From NCBI GenBank assembly GCA_009268125.1, contig WBOU01000021.1:1-64000 (forward strand): a stretch of DNA of 64,000 bases, read 5' to 3'. The notes under the pieces were generated by a model, which was not told the origin of the DNA, did not search any database, and was given only the letters and a program-made list of their open reading frames with translations. Both the position numbers and the translations under genes were made by a program. This document shows, in pieces, positions 34,326 through 42,998 of the stretch. How positions within the stretch are numbered: the stretch's first letter is position 1; every line of letters starts with the position of its first letter. The stretch comes from Chloroflexia bacterium SDU3-3 (GTDB lineage Bacteria > Chloroflexota > Chloroflexia > Chloroflexales > Roseiflexaceae).

Positions 34326-35396
34326 CTACGCCCGCCGTGGCCCAAGCAGCGCATTGAGCTGCCCATAGAGCGGGCTGCGGCGCAGCTGCGCGTCGGTGGC
34401 GACGCCCTGGTAGACCATGTCGGCCAGCTCGCTGTTGAGCGCGGCGCTCTGGCCGCGGCCCTGCACTGTGTCGCGGAAGGCAGTATGCTTGAGCAGCAGC
34501 GCGGCCTCGTTCTGCGGCGCGAGCTTGCCCGCGAACAGGCGGTGCGGCGGCCTCGTCGGCAGGTTCGCCGCATCGCAGCGCGCCATGATCTCGCGGTCGC
34601 GGTCGGCGCGGTAGCTCAGGCCGGGCAGCGGCGTGGGGCCTTGGCCATCGCTGTAGAGGTCGCGGTAGTAGCTGGGCGGGTAGCTGCCGATCCGGGCCAG
34701 CATGTCGCTGATGCGCTTGCGGTGGCGCTCGCTGGGGATGTGCAGGTAGTCCCACACCAGGAAATCGGCCCCGGCCTCGGCCACCGCCTTCACCGTCATA
34801 CTGATGCTGTAGTCGGTATCGTTCACATAGGGCGTGATCGGCATCATGGCCACGCCGGTGGGGATGCCCGCCTGCTTGAGCGCGGCGATCGCCTCCAGGC
34901 GCAGCTGGGGCGGCGGGGCCTTGTCTTCCAGCTTCGAGCAGAGGTAGGGGTCGGTGCCCAGCACCGTGAACACCACCGCCGCGAGGCTCTTGGCGTTGAT
35001 CTGCTCCAGCAGCACCAGATCCTCCAGCACGGTGGGGCTCTTCGTCAGGATGAGGCAGGGCTGGCCGCGCTCGGCGAACAGCCGCAGGATCTGGCGGGTT
35101 AGGCGGTAGCTCGCCTCGGCGGGCTGGTAGGGGTCGCTCAGCGCGGTGATGGCGACCAGATCGCCACGGTCGATCTGCTCCAGATCCTCGGCCACCTTGT
35201 CCACGAGGTTCACGGCCACGCGCACCGTCTCGTTGAACGGTCGGGTGCGGTAGGCCCAGCCATCGCAGTAGGGGCAGCCGAACTCGCAGCCATCGTAGAC
35301 CGCCAGCGTGTAGGACGAGAGAAAGTACTCGTTGATCGTTGGGCGGCGCTTGCCGATCGCCGCGCCGGTCAGCTCATCTTCAACATAGTATGCCAT
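34326..35396 (-). CDS. Radical SAM protein of the spore photoproduct lyase-like group
   Basis: 356 residues from ATG 35396; the open frame continues upstream but overlaps the next gene and looks non-coding. The cluster motif CEFGCPYC has C-x3-C-x2-C spacing (Cys37, Cys41, Cys44). Later parts (LTKSPTVLEDLVLLEQI, VVFTVLGTDPYLCSKLE, GVAMMPITPYVND) match the TIM-barrel pattern of SplB-like/Rv2578c-type proteins of unknown substrate. The gene lies 23 bases after the inositol-monophosphatase-like gene and probably shares its transcript. No SPASM cysteines are visible. Confidence 0.75.
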   Translation of the reverse strand: MAYYVEDELTGAAIGKRRPTINEYFLSSYTLAVYDGCEFGCPYCDGWAYRTRPFNETVRVAVNLVDKVAEDLEQIDRGDLVAITALSDPYQPAEASYRLTRQILRLFAERGQPCLILTKSPTVLEDLVLLEQINAKSLAAVVFTVLGTDPYLCSKLEDKAPPPQLRLEAIAALKQAGIPTGVAMMPITPYVNDTDYSISMTVKAVAEAGADFLVWDYLHIPSERHRKRISDMLARIGSYPPSYYRDLYSDGQGPTPLPGLSYRADRDREIMARCDAANLPTRPPHRLFAGKLAPQNEAALLLKHTAFRDTVQGRGQSAALNSELADMVYQGVATDAQLRRSPLYGQLNALLGPRRA

Positions 35397-35419
35397 AGCA
35401 AATAGCGCTCCCCAGTGGG

Positions 35420-36193
35420 CTAGCGGGCATCTCCCCCGCGAATCGCAGCCAGCAGCTCGGCGTGGATCTGGCCATTGGACGCCACCATAGAAGTGCTCCA
35501 GGGCGTCCACTCGCCGCCATCCGCATCGGTGATCATGCCGCCCGCCTCCAGCAGGATCAGCGCAGCCGCCGAGGAGTCCCATGGCTTCAGCCAGAACTCC
35601 CAGTGGGCATCCAGCCGCCCGCAGGCCACCGAGGCCAGGTCGAGCGCCGCCGAGCCAGCGCGGCGGATGCCCTGCACCAGGCGGTGCACGCGGGCGAACT
35701 CGGCGGCGTTGTTGCGCTCGTTGGTGGCGAAGTCGTAGGGGAAGCCGGTGGAGAGCAGCGCGTCGCCGAGCGACGCCGCCGACGAGACGCGGATGGGCGC
35801 GCCGTTCAGGTGGGCGCCGCCGCCGCGCTGGGCCGTGAACAGCTGATCGCGGGTGGGGTCGTAGACCACGCCCAGGTAGGGGGCGCGCTCGTAGAGCAGG
35901 CCGAGCGAGACGCAGTAGTAGGGGAAGTCGTGCGCGAAATTGTTGGTGCCATCCAGCGGGTCGATCACCCACAGCCACGGCGAGTCGGACTCCACGCCGC
36001 CGCCCTCCTCGGCCAGAATGCCGTGGTCGGGGAAGCGCTCGCGGATCGCCGCGATGATCAGGGCCTCGCTGGCGCGGTCCACATTGGTCACCAGGTCGAA
36101 GGGGCCTTTCTTGTCGATCTGGCGGGGCTGCGACGCGCCCTCGCGCAGCACAGCGCCTGCGCGGCGGGCAAGCTGGACAGTAAACGGTAGCAT
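35420..36193 (-). CDS. Inositol-1-monophosphatase family phosphatase
   Basis: 257 residues from ATG 36193. Mg2+-dependent phosphatase of the IMPase/SuhB superfamily: the metal-binding residues are in ILAEEGGG, WVIDPLDGTNNFAHDFPYY and WDSSAAALILLEAGG. Substrates in this family range from inositol phosphate to fructose-1,6-bisphosphate and histidinol phosphate, and this sequence looks closest to inositol monophosphatase. The 184-base gap to the divergent lipoprotein gene must hold both promoters; I see no clear boxes. Confidence 0.9.
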   Translation of the reverse strand: MLPFTVQLARRAGAVLREGASQPRQIDKKGPFDLVTNVDRASEALIIAAIRERFPDHGILAEEGGGVESDSPWLWVIDPLDGTNNFAHDFPYYCVSLGLLYERAPYLGVVYDPTRDQLFTAQRGGGAHLNGAPIRVSSAASLGDALLSTGFPYDFATNERNNAAEFARVHRLVQGIRRAGSAALDLASVACGRLDAHWEFWLKPWDSSAAALILLEAGGMITDADGGEWTPWSTSMVASNGQIHAELLAAIRGGDAR

Positions 36194-36376
36194 AGCGGGT
36201 GTATCTGGCGCGCTCGCCCGCGCCCAGCGCGAGCGCGGGAGGGGAACGAACTGCGCCGCTAGAGCGTCTCCATTAGGTAAGGGACGACGAGTGGCCTTTT
36301 CCAGGTGGCCGCATACACGCGGCGGCCCTATTATACACGAGAGAAGATTGGGAGAAGGTCGGAAAGGATTTCTGCT

Positions 36377-36922
36377 ATGTATCGACGGATCTTGGCGCTG
36401 ACGGCTATGGCCTGCGCGCTGGCGGCCTGCGGCGCATCGGGCGGCGCGGCACCGCAGCCGGGCAACAGCGCCGCCGCGCCCACCGCCGGGGCCAGCACCG
36501 CCGCGCCCGCGCCCACGGGAGCGCCCGCCCCATCGCCCACGGCAGCGGCCACCGCCACCGCCGCGCCCGCCGACACCGCCGCACCGCCGACAGAGCAGCC
36601 CAAGGAGGCAGCCATGCCCGAGCAGACCGCACAGCCCGCCGACGAGCAGAGCGCCATGGTCGCTATCGCCACGCAGGATCTGGCCAAGCGCCTGAGCATC
36701 ACCACGGACAAGATCGCCACAACGTCGGTAGAGGAGGTCGAGTGGAACAACGGCGCGCTGGGCTGCCCCCAGCCCGACATGGCCTACACCCAGGTAATCA
36801 TCTCGGGGTTCAAGATCGTGCTTGAGGCCGACGGCAAGAGCTACAACTACCACACCGACCGCACCAAGCGCGCGGTGCTGTGCGAGAATAGCGGCCCCAC
36901 CGGCAAGCTGAAGCAGCCCTAG
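36377..36922 (+). CDS. Lipoprotein with low-complexity stalk and a conserved C-terminal domain
   Basis: 181 residues from ATG 36377 (AAGGA upstream). The signal ends in the lipobox ALAAC. Residues about 20-90 are Ala/Pro/Thr-rich. The last 85 residues hold a pattern seen in secreted proteins of Chloroflexota and cyanobacteria: VEWNNGALGCPQP, AYTQVIISGFKIVLEADG, YNYHTDRTKRAVLCEN, with two Cys that could pair. Role unknown. Its stop shares CTAG with the convergent NYN gene. Confidence 0.72.
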   Translation: MYRRILALTAMACALAACGASGGAAPQPGNSAAAPTAGASTAAPAPTGAPAPSPTAAATATAAPADTAAPPTEQPKEAAMPEQTAQPADEQSAMVAIATQDLAKRLSITTDKIATTSVEEVEWNNGALGCPQPDMAYTQVIISGFKIVLEADGKSYNYHTDRTKRAVLCENSGPTGKLKQP

Positions 36923-37491
36923 CGCTTGCGGACGCGCCGCTTCTGCACATAGCGCTTGGGCTGCTTCAGCGGCCCTGGCTCAGGCGGCATCACGTCCTCG
37001 TCCTCGGGCGGCTGGTCGACCGGCTCGCCAAACAGCCGCAGCCACTCCTCGACCTCGGCGGGCGAGAGCCGCACCTCGCGCGGCTTCTCCTCGTTGGGGT
37101 CGATCTTAATGTGGGGCGAGGCCAGCAGGGTGGCGGCAAACTCGGTCGAACTGATCACACGCACCTTGCGCGCCTGGGCGGCCCGCGCCACCCGTCGATC
37201 GGATGTGATCACGCGCCAGTCGGAGGTGCGCTCGATCTGGGCGATGCGGCGGATGATCTGCGTGTCGGCATCCTGGGGCGACTGGGCGAAGTAGCATGTG
37301 ATCCCATAGCCATCCAGCCGCACCGGGTGCCCGTACACGCCACGGTCGAAGATCACGATGATGTTGCGCCGACGGTTGGCCGTGGCATAGCGCCGCAGCA
37401 CCATCACCAGTTTGGCCTCATCATCTGGGTCGTCGAGCGCGATCCCGGGCATCTTACCGATCAGATTATGTCCATCTACCAGGTAGTTCAT
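36919..37491 (-). CDS. YacP-like NYN-domain ribonuclease
   Basis: 190 residues. The first 130 residues fit a PIN-like NYN domain: MNYLVDGHNLIGKMPG with the first catalytic Asp, IIVIFDRG, SPQDADTQIIRRIA with acidic residues, and WRVITSDRRVARAAQ. Relatives include YacP/Rae1 of Bacillus, a ribosome-associated mRNA endonuclease. A Pro/Glu linker and a very basic tail (YVQKRRVRKR) could bind RNA. The function is inferred from the fold. Confidence 0.82.
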   Translation of the reverse strand: MNYLVDGHNLIGKMPGIALDDPDDEAKLVMVLRRYATANRRRNIIVIFDRGVYGHPVRLDGYGITCYFAQSPQDADTQIIRRIAQIERTSDWRVITSDRRVARAAQARKVRVISSTEFAATLLASPHIKIDPNEEKPREVRLSPAEVEEWLRLFGEPVDQPPEDEDVMPPEPGPLKQPKRYVQKRRVRKR

Positions 37492-37681
37492 GTCGCTGCC
37501 GCCGCCCTGTTTCGGGCGGCTTTGCTCTGCGCCGCACCGTTCGCTTCACCAGATCGTAGCAGTATACCACGCCCGCAACTATCTGCCGCCGCCCAGCGTC
37601 GTAGCAGCAGAGAAAATGGTGCTGTATGGCGTACAGAAGCCTAGCACCCTCAGATTCTGCCTAGCGGTGAAGGAAGAGATG

Positions 37682-38773
37682 ATGCCCGAGCGACAGATAC
37701 CCGACACGCCCTACCAGCCTCAAGATATCCCAGGCTACACCCCGCCCGCCGTGCCGCCCATGGCCACCCAGCGCCAGCGCACCACCCGCGCCCTGGGCGC
37801 GATCCTGATGGTGTTCGGCCTCGGCTGGCTGGGGATCGCCCTCCATGAGAATACGCGCCCGCCTCAAGATTCGGTTGCCACCGAGAGCGTCAGCACGTCC
37901 TCGCTGCTCGCGCAGACCTACCCGACCCAGAACCTCATGCTCGACATCAGCAACGGCACGGTGGATGTGAGCACTTGGGATCGCAGCGAGACCCAGATCG
38001 AGATCGTTTACGAGGGCGGCGCGCCCGAGGACTACGACCTGCGGCAGGAAGCGCGCGGCGACACGCTGGAGATCCACGGCGGCCCCAAGCCCTATCTGCC
38101 GATCAGCGGCGACCGACAGCTGAGCTACCACATCACCATACCCAAGAGCGGAAGCGTCAACATCCGCAATACCGTCGGCGACATCAGCGTGGCCGATGTG
38201 GATGGCCCGGTCACGATCGCTATCAGCACCGGCACGATCAGCGCATCCAACCTTGGCGGCAAGCTGAGCGCCTCGACCACGAATGGCGATATTCACGTGG
38301 AGGGGCTGCAAGGCTCGCTGGTGGCCCAGAGCACCAATGGATCGATCAGCCTCACCGACAGCCATAGCCGCGATGTCCAAGCCTCCACTGTCACCGGCGA
38401 CATCGACATCGAAGGGGCATCGGGCAAGATCGCGCTGCAGAACACCAACGGCAGCATTGCGGTGCACGACGCGCAGGAGAGCAGCCTGAGCCTCAACACC
38501 GTGAACGGCGATATCACCTTCGATGGGGCGCTGGCCACCAGCGCCAAGCACACGCTCAACACCGTCTCGGGCAGCGTCGACATGCGCATCCCCGAGAATA
38601 GCGACCTCGTGCTGCACGCCGACACATCGAGCGGCGCGATCAGCATCGGCGACGGGATCGAGCTGCAGCGCAGAGAGGAAAACCCCGCTAGCGTCAGCGG
38701 CACGCTGGGCAAGGGCGGAGCCGAACTGCAGATCTCCACCGTCACTGGCGACATCCAGGTGCAGGGCGAGTAG
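37682..38773 (+). CDS. Single-TM protein with DUF4097 beta-helix domain
   Basis: 363 residues; the start at 37682 or the ATG three bases earlier follows GAAGGAAGAG. One membrane helix lies near 41-60 (LGAILMVFGLGWLGIAL), placing the large C-terminal domain outside. That domain has repeated short beta strands (DISNGTVDVSTWD, VGDISVADVDGPVTI, TNGDIHVEGLQGSL, NGSISLTDSHS, VTGDIDIEGASGK), the DUF4097 adhesin/LiaF-like repeat that forms a right-handed beta-helix. No enzyme motif. A strong terminator follows. Confidence 0.8.
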   Translation: MPERQIPDTPYQPQDIPGYTPPAVPPMATQRQRTTRALGAILMVFGLGWLGIALHENTRPPQDSVATESVSTSSLLAQTYPTQNLMLDISNGTVDVSTWDRSETQIEIVYEGGAPEDYDLRQEARGDTLEIHGGPKPYLPISGDRQLSYHITIPKSGSVNIRNTVGDISVADVDGPVTIAISTGTISASNLGGKLSASTTNGDIHVEGLQGSLVAQSTNGSISLTDSHSRDVQASTVTGDIDIEGASGKIALQNTNGSIAVHDAQESSLSLNTVNGDITFDGALATSAKHTLNTVSGSVDMRIPENSDLVLHADTSSGAISIGDGIELQRREENPASVSGTLGKGGAELQISTVTGDIQVQGE

Positions 38774-38776
38774 GGC

Positions 38777-38827
38777 GCACAGCAAGGCCCCAGGCAGCCT
38801 GCGAGGCTGCCTGGGGCCTTGCTGTGC
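38777..38827. terminator. Bidirectional hairpin terminator
   Basis: Perfect 23-bp stem (38777-38799 with 38805-38827), 5-base loop TGCGA, between the convergent DUF4097 and cysteinyl-ligase genes. The long perfect stem can act in both directions although T-runs are short. Confidence 0.8.
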
Positions 38828-38839
38828 TTGGGGGAAAGG

Positions 38840-40039
38840 CTACTCGGCGGCCAGGAAGCCGAACGCACCCGCCAGCTCGCGCAGGGTGGCCTGGGCCTTG
38901 GCCAGGTCGCGGCCCTCGCGGGCGGCGGCCAGCACCGCGCCGGACAGCGCATCCAGTGTGTGCAGCGCGGCGGGGGTGTTCAGGTCGGCGTCCATCGCGC
39001 CCAGGAAGGCGGCGCGGTAGGAGGCCGCATCCAGCGGCGCGCCCGCGCCCGACTCGGCGCGCAGGGCCGACTTCAGCTGCGTGATCTTCGACTCGGTGGC
39101 CACCACGTCCTCGCGCACATAGTCGAAGTCGGCGCGGTAGTGGAACGACATCAGGTACCAGCGCAGCGCGTCGGCGGTGTGCTCCTTCAGCGCGTCGCGC
39201 ACAAACACCATGTTGCCCAGCGACTTCGACATCTTCTCGCCATCCAGCCGCGCCATGCCGCCATGCACCCAGAAGCGCACAAACGGCGACTTGCCCGTCA
39301 CCGGCTCGGTCTGCGCGATCTCGGATGGGTGGTGCGGGAACACCAGGTCGCTGCCGCCGCCGTGGATATCGATCTGGTCGCCCAGGTAGCGGGTGGACAT
39401 GGCGGTGCACTCGATGTGCCAGCCGGGGCGGCCCTCGCCCCAGGGGCTCGGCCAGCTCGGCTCGCCGGGGCGCGAGGGCTGCCACAGCACAAAGTCCAGC
39501 GGATCCTCTTTGTTCGGGTCGGCGGGGTTGTTGCCGCGCGTGTTGGCCACCGCCAGCAGGGCCTCGTAGTCGAGCTTGGGCATCGCGCCATAGTCGGGGG
39601 CCATACGGGCGCGGTAGTAGGCGCTGCCGCCCGCCGCGTAGCCGTAGCCCAGCTCGACCAGCTTGGCGATGATCGCCTGCATGCCGGCGATCTCCTCCGA
39701 GGCCTTGGGCGCATAGGTCGGCGCGAGCATGTTCATAGCCGCGCAGTCGGCGCGGAACTGCTCGGTCTCGCGGCGGGCCAGCTCATCCCAGGCCACGCCA
39801 TCGCGCTTGGCGCGCTCGAACAGCGGGTCGTCCACATCCGTCACGTTCTGGCAGTAGCGCACCTCGGCGCCCTGGTAGCGCAGGTAGCGCTGCAGCACAT
39901 CGAAGATCAGGAAGGTGTGGGCGTGGCCGATATGGGTGGTGTCGTACGGCGTTACACCGCAGACATACAGGGTCAGGGGGCGATCCTGCGGTATCTCAAG
40001 CGGAGCGGCGGCCCCGCGAAGGGTGTCAAACAGTTGCAT
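38840..40039 (-). CDS. Short cysteinyl ligase: MshC-like or truncated cysteinyl-tRNA synthetase
   Basis: 399 residues from ATG 40039, much shorter than usual CysRS (about 460) but close to MshC, the cysteine:glucosaminyl-inositol ligase of mycothiol synthesis. Class I signatures are HIGH in TTHIGHAHTF and KMSKS in GEKMSKSLGN; zinc ligands Cys in VCGVTPYD and HIEC, and FPHHPSE are retained. Several words are MshC-like rather than CysRS-like: CGVTPYD (CysRS TVYD) and QNVTDVDDPLFERA (CysRS NITDIDDKI). The anticodon-binding C-terminus is short. Its start lies inside the end of the upstream phosphatase gene, implying coupled translation. Which role applies depends on whether a second, full-length cysS exists. 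Confidence 0.8.
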   Translation of the reverse strand: MQLFDTLRGAAAPLEIPQDRPLTLYVCGVTPYDTTHIGHAHTFLIFDVLQRYLRYQGAEVRYCQNVTDVDDPLFERAKRDGVAWDELARRETEQFRADCAAMNMLAPTYAPKASEEIAGMQAIIAKLVELGYGYAAGGSAYYRARMAPDYGAMPKLDYEALLAVANTRGNNPADPNKEDPLDFVLWQPSRPGEPSWPSPWGEGRPGWHIECTAMSTRYLGDQIDIHGGGSDLVFPHHPSEIAQTEPVTGKSPFVRFWVHGGMARLDGEKMSKSLGNMVFVRDALKEHTADALRWYLMSFHYRADFDYVREDVVATESKITQLKSALRAESGAGAPLDAASYRAAFLGAMDADLNTPAALHTLDALSGAVLAAAREGRDLAKAQATLRELAGAFGFLAAE

Positions 40040-41960
40040 AGCGTCTTGCCTGCGCCTCCTCGTCACACAGACGATCTTCCACCGAGAACATAGGGCGAAC
40101 GGCCACCAGCGTGATATCATCGTGCTGCTCGGCCTCGCCAATAAACATCTGAACCTTGCTGAGAATCAGCTCCACCAGCGCGCGAACATCCCCCAGCGGC
40201 TGGGCCGTAGCGATCAGGGCCTCCAGCCGATCGAATCCGAACATCTCCCCCTGGGCGTTGTGGGCCTCCACAACGCCATCGCTCAGCAGCAGCAGCATAT
40301 CGCCCGGCGCGATCTCGGTGGTCAGGTCGCGGTACTCGGCCCCAGCGAACGCGCCGATCGGCAGCCCGCCGACATCGAGAAAGCGGCAGCCCGACGCACC
40401 GATCAGCACTGGTGCGATCATGCCCGCATTGGCGACCCGCAGCATGCGCTCGCGCGGGTCGAACACGGCAAACATCAGGGCCGCGTTCATATGGCTGGCC
40501 TTCAGGCGCGGCGCGAGCAGGGTGTTGAGCGTCGAGAGCACCTCGGCGGGGTGCTCCAGCTCGCGCCCGTGCGACTCGACCGCGCTGGATGTGAGCGACA
40601 TCAGCAGCGCCGCGCCCACGCCCTTGCCCGAGATATCGCCGATGGCGATGGCCGCCCGGCCCTCGGAGAGCGCGATGTAGGTGTAGAAATCGCCGCCCAC
40701 CTCGTAGGCTGGCACCGAGCGGGCGAACACCGCGATCTCGTCGCCACCCCAGGGCGCACGGTCGGGCAGCAGCCCCAGCTGGATGTCGCGGGCCAGCATC
40801 AGGCCGTGGCGCAGCCGATCGTTCTGCCGCTCGATCTCATCCAGCGACTGCTGCAGGTGCGCGGCCATCTGGTTGAACGAGCTGGCCACATCGCCTAGCT
40901 CGTCGTTGCTGGTGATGGTGATGCGGTGGTCGAGGTGGCCGCTGCCTACCAGCCGTGCGCCACCGCTCAGCGCGCGCAGCGGCAGGATAAAGTCGTTGGC
41001 CTGGCGCAGCGACCAGATCAGCACCGCGCCATCCACCAAGATCACCACCAGCGCCAGCACCCAGATGCTGCGGCGCAGGTTGGCAAAGGCGATCAGCGAG
41101 GGCTTCTCGGCTACCACGCTCCAGCCCGTCGCGCGGCCATCGCTCAGCTCAAGAGGGCTGATCGCCCCCACCACGCTCAGCGTGCGCGCGCCGATGTACT
41201 CGTGCACGGTATTGGTCGCACCCAGAAAATGCTTCATGTCCGTCGGCGGCACAAAGTTCACGCTGCCATCATTCACCACCAGCGCGCTGGTGCGCAAATC
41301 GTAGAGATAGGCATTGTTGGATGTGCCATCGGTGGATGCGCGCAGCTCCTCGATCACCTTGGTCGAGTCGATCGTGGCCCGCAGCGCGCCCACCACGATG
41401 CCCGAGCTATTGTGCAGCGGCATCACCACCACAAAATCGTTCGCGCCCTGCGCATCGAGCGTGGTGGTAAAGGTGATGGTGTCGTGCTGCATCACCGCCT
41501 GGATCAGCGGGTCGGCGCTCAGGTCGCGCAGCTCGTCCTCGCGGGCCAGCTGCACCCGCTGCGTGCGCACGATCTCGTGGGCGGTGCGATCCACCACCGA
41601 GACCTCAAGCAGGTCGGGGTACATCTCGCTGGCCATATCGGCGGCGCGCTCGCGGATCTCGTTCTGCCCGCCCGTATCGGGCTGGATAAAGACCTCGAAC
41701 ACGCCAAACTCGCGCACGAAGTTGCTCAGATAGAGCGCGATGCTGCGCGAGGTGCGGCTGGCCAGGCCCAGCTGCTCGTTATAGACATTTTCACGTTGGG
41801 TGTTGAAGTCGATGCCGATCAGCAGCACGCCGATCAGCAGCAGCGGGACGGTGGATGTGACGAGGTACGACCAGAGGAGGCGAGATGCGATGCTTCTGCG
41901 CGCATCTTCCCTGGCGTGTCGATCAGGCACCACATCGCTCGGACTGTTGGCACTGCGCAT
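40026..41960 (-). CDS. Membrane PP2C/SpoIIE-type serine phosphatase with sensor and HAMP domains
   Basis: 644 residues; ATG 41960 has AAGGTG upstream. Domains in order: TM helix about 30-52, extracellular Cache-like sensor about 60-315, TM helix about 318-338, HAMP with a coiled coil to about 410, then a SpoIIE/RsbU phosphatase. The metal-binding motifs EVGGDFYTY, IGDISGKGVGAALLM and LLSDGVVEA are intact, so it should be active. Such proteins dephosphorylate anti-sigma-factor antagonists in response to an outside signal. No partner STAS or anti-sigma gene lies here. Confidence 0.9.
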   Translation of the reverse strand: MRSANSPSDVVPDRHAREDARRSIASRLLWSYLVTSTVPLLLIGVLLIGIDFNTQRENVYNEQLGLASRTSRSIALYLSNFVREFGVFEVFIQPDTGGQNEIRERAADMASEMYPDLLEVSVVDRTAHEIVRTQRVQLAREDELRDLSADPLIQAVMQHDTITFTTTLDAQGANDFVVVMPLHNSSGIVVGALRATIDSTKVIEELRASTDGTSNNAYLYDLRTSALVVNDGSVNFVPPTDMKHFLGATNTVHEYIGARTLSVVGAISPLELSDGRATGWSVVAEKPSLIAFANLRRSIWVLALVVILVDGAVLIWSLRQANDFILPLRALSGGARLVGSGHLDHRITITSNDELGDVASSFNQMAAHLQQSLDEIERQNDRLRHGLMLARDIQLGLLPDRAPWGGDEIAVFARSVPAYEVGGDFYTYIALSEGRAAIAIGDISGKGVGAALLMSLTSSAVESHGRELEHPAEVLSTLNTLLAPRLKASHMNAALMFAVFDPRERMLRVANAGMIAPVLIGASGCRFLDVGGLPIGAFAGAEYRDLTTEIAPGDMLLLLSDGVVEAHNAQGEMFGFDRLEALIATAQPLGDVRALVELILSKVQMFIGEAEQHDDITLVAVRPMFSVEDRLCDEEAQARRYATV

Positions 41961-42076
41961 GAATGCACCTTGGAAGAGGAACCCCGCATAGACTGTGCAT
42001 TATAGCATAACCCGCGTGGGGTCTATCCAGCACCTATGGGCGATTCCGCATACAGAAGGCAAAAGATCGCAGCGGC

Positions 42077-42892
42077 CTAGCCAGCCTGGTTGGCCACCGC
42101 GATCGCCTGCTCGACATCCAGCGCCGGGCCATCGCCGCCCAGCCAGAGCAGAAACTCGACATTTCCCGCCGGGCCAGTGATCGGCGAGCGGGCCAGCCCG
42201 TGCGCGGCCAGCCCCACACCATCGGCAAAGGCGATCACGCTGCGGATGACATTAGCGCGCACCTTCAGGTCGCGCACCACGCCGCCCTTGCCCACCTGCT
42301 CGGGGCCGGCCTCGAACTGCGGCTTGATCAGGGCCACGATCCACGAGCCGGGGGCGATCAGGCGCTGGGCGGCGGGCAGCACCAGGCGCAGCGAGATGAA
42401 CGAGGTGTCGATCACCGCGCAGCTAGGCGTGGGGATGCTGGGCGGCTCGCCCTCGGCGGGGGCGGCGGGCGTGGGAAGCTGCTCCAGGTAGCGCACGTTG
42501 GTGCGATCCACCACCACCACGCGCGGGTCGCTGCGCAGCTTCCAGTCGAGCAGCCCGTAGCCCACATCGACAGCGTAGACATAGGATGCGCCGTGCTGCA
42601 GCAGCACATCGGTGAAGCCGCCGGTGGATGCGCCGATGTCTAGCGCGGTGCGGCCAGCGGGCGAGATCGGGAAGGAGGCGAGGGCGTGGGCCAGCTTGTA
42701 GCCGCCGCGGCTCACATAGGGCATGGTCTCGGCCAGCGCCAGGTCGGCATCGGGCGGCACCATGTCGCCCGCCTTGTCGCGGGGCTGGCCCGCCACCCGC
42801 ACCACGCCGCTCATGATCAGGGCCTGGGCCTTGCTGCGGCTCTCTGCGAGGCCGCGCTCCACCATCAGTTGGTCAAGTCGTACTTTTTTCAT
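42077..42892 (-). CDS. tlyA: TlyA-family rRNA 2'-O-methyltransferase
   Basis: 271 residues. Residues 1-60 are an S4 RNA-binding domain ([26 protein letters not shown]), followed by an FtsJ-like methyltransferase: [20 protein letters not shown] is the AdoMet site and [20 protein letters not shown] and [11 protein letters not shown] complete it. Homologues methylate 16S/23S rRNA at cytidines and influence capreomycin susceptibility; older annotations call them hemolysins. The gene stands alone between the phosphatase and an acyl-CoA dehydrogenase. Confidence 0.92.
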   Translation of the reverse strand: MKKVRLDQLMVERGLAESRSKAQALIMSGVVRVAGQPRDKAGDMVPPDADLALAETMPYVSRGGYKLAHALASFPISPAGRTALDIGASTGGFTDVLLQHGASYVYAVDVGYGLLDWKLRSDPRVVVVDRTNVRYLEQLPTPAAPAEGEPPSIPTPSCAVIDTSFISLRLVLPAAQRLIAPGSWIVALIKPQFEAGPEQVGKGGVVRDLKVRANVIRSVIAFADGVGLAAHGLARSPITGPAGNVEFLLWLGGDGPALDVEQAIAVANQAG

Positions 42893-42998
42893 AGGGGGCT
42901 ATTGTAGCTGAACCCGCACGCAGCGTGCAAGCCGCACGGCAGGGCGTTAGGGCATACCAGTCAAATAAACGTAGCCCCCGGTCATTCTTGGGCAGCGC

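Noticed and set aside
35397-35978. N-terminal extension of the radical SAM gene
   Set aside because: It overlaps the inositol-phosphatase gene out of frame; the natural start is the ATG at 35396.
36194-36853. N-terminal extension of the inositol-phosphatase gene
   Set aside because: Gly/Arg-rich and antisense to the lipoprotein gene; the family N-terminus begins at 36193.
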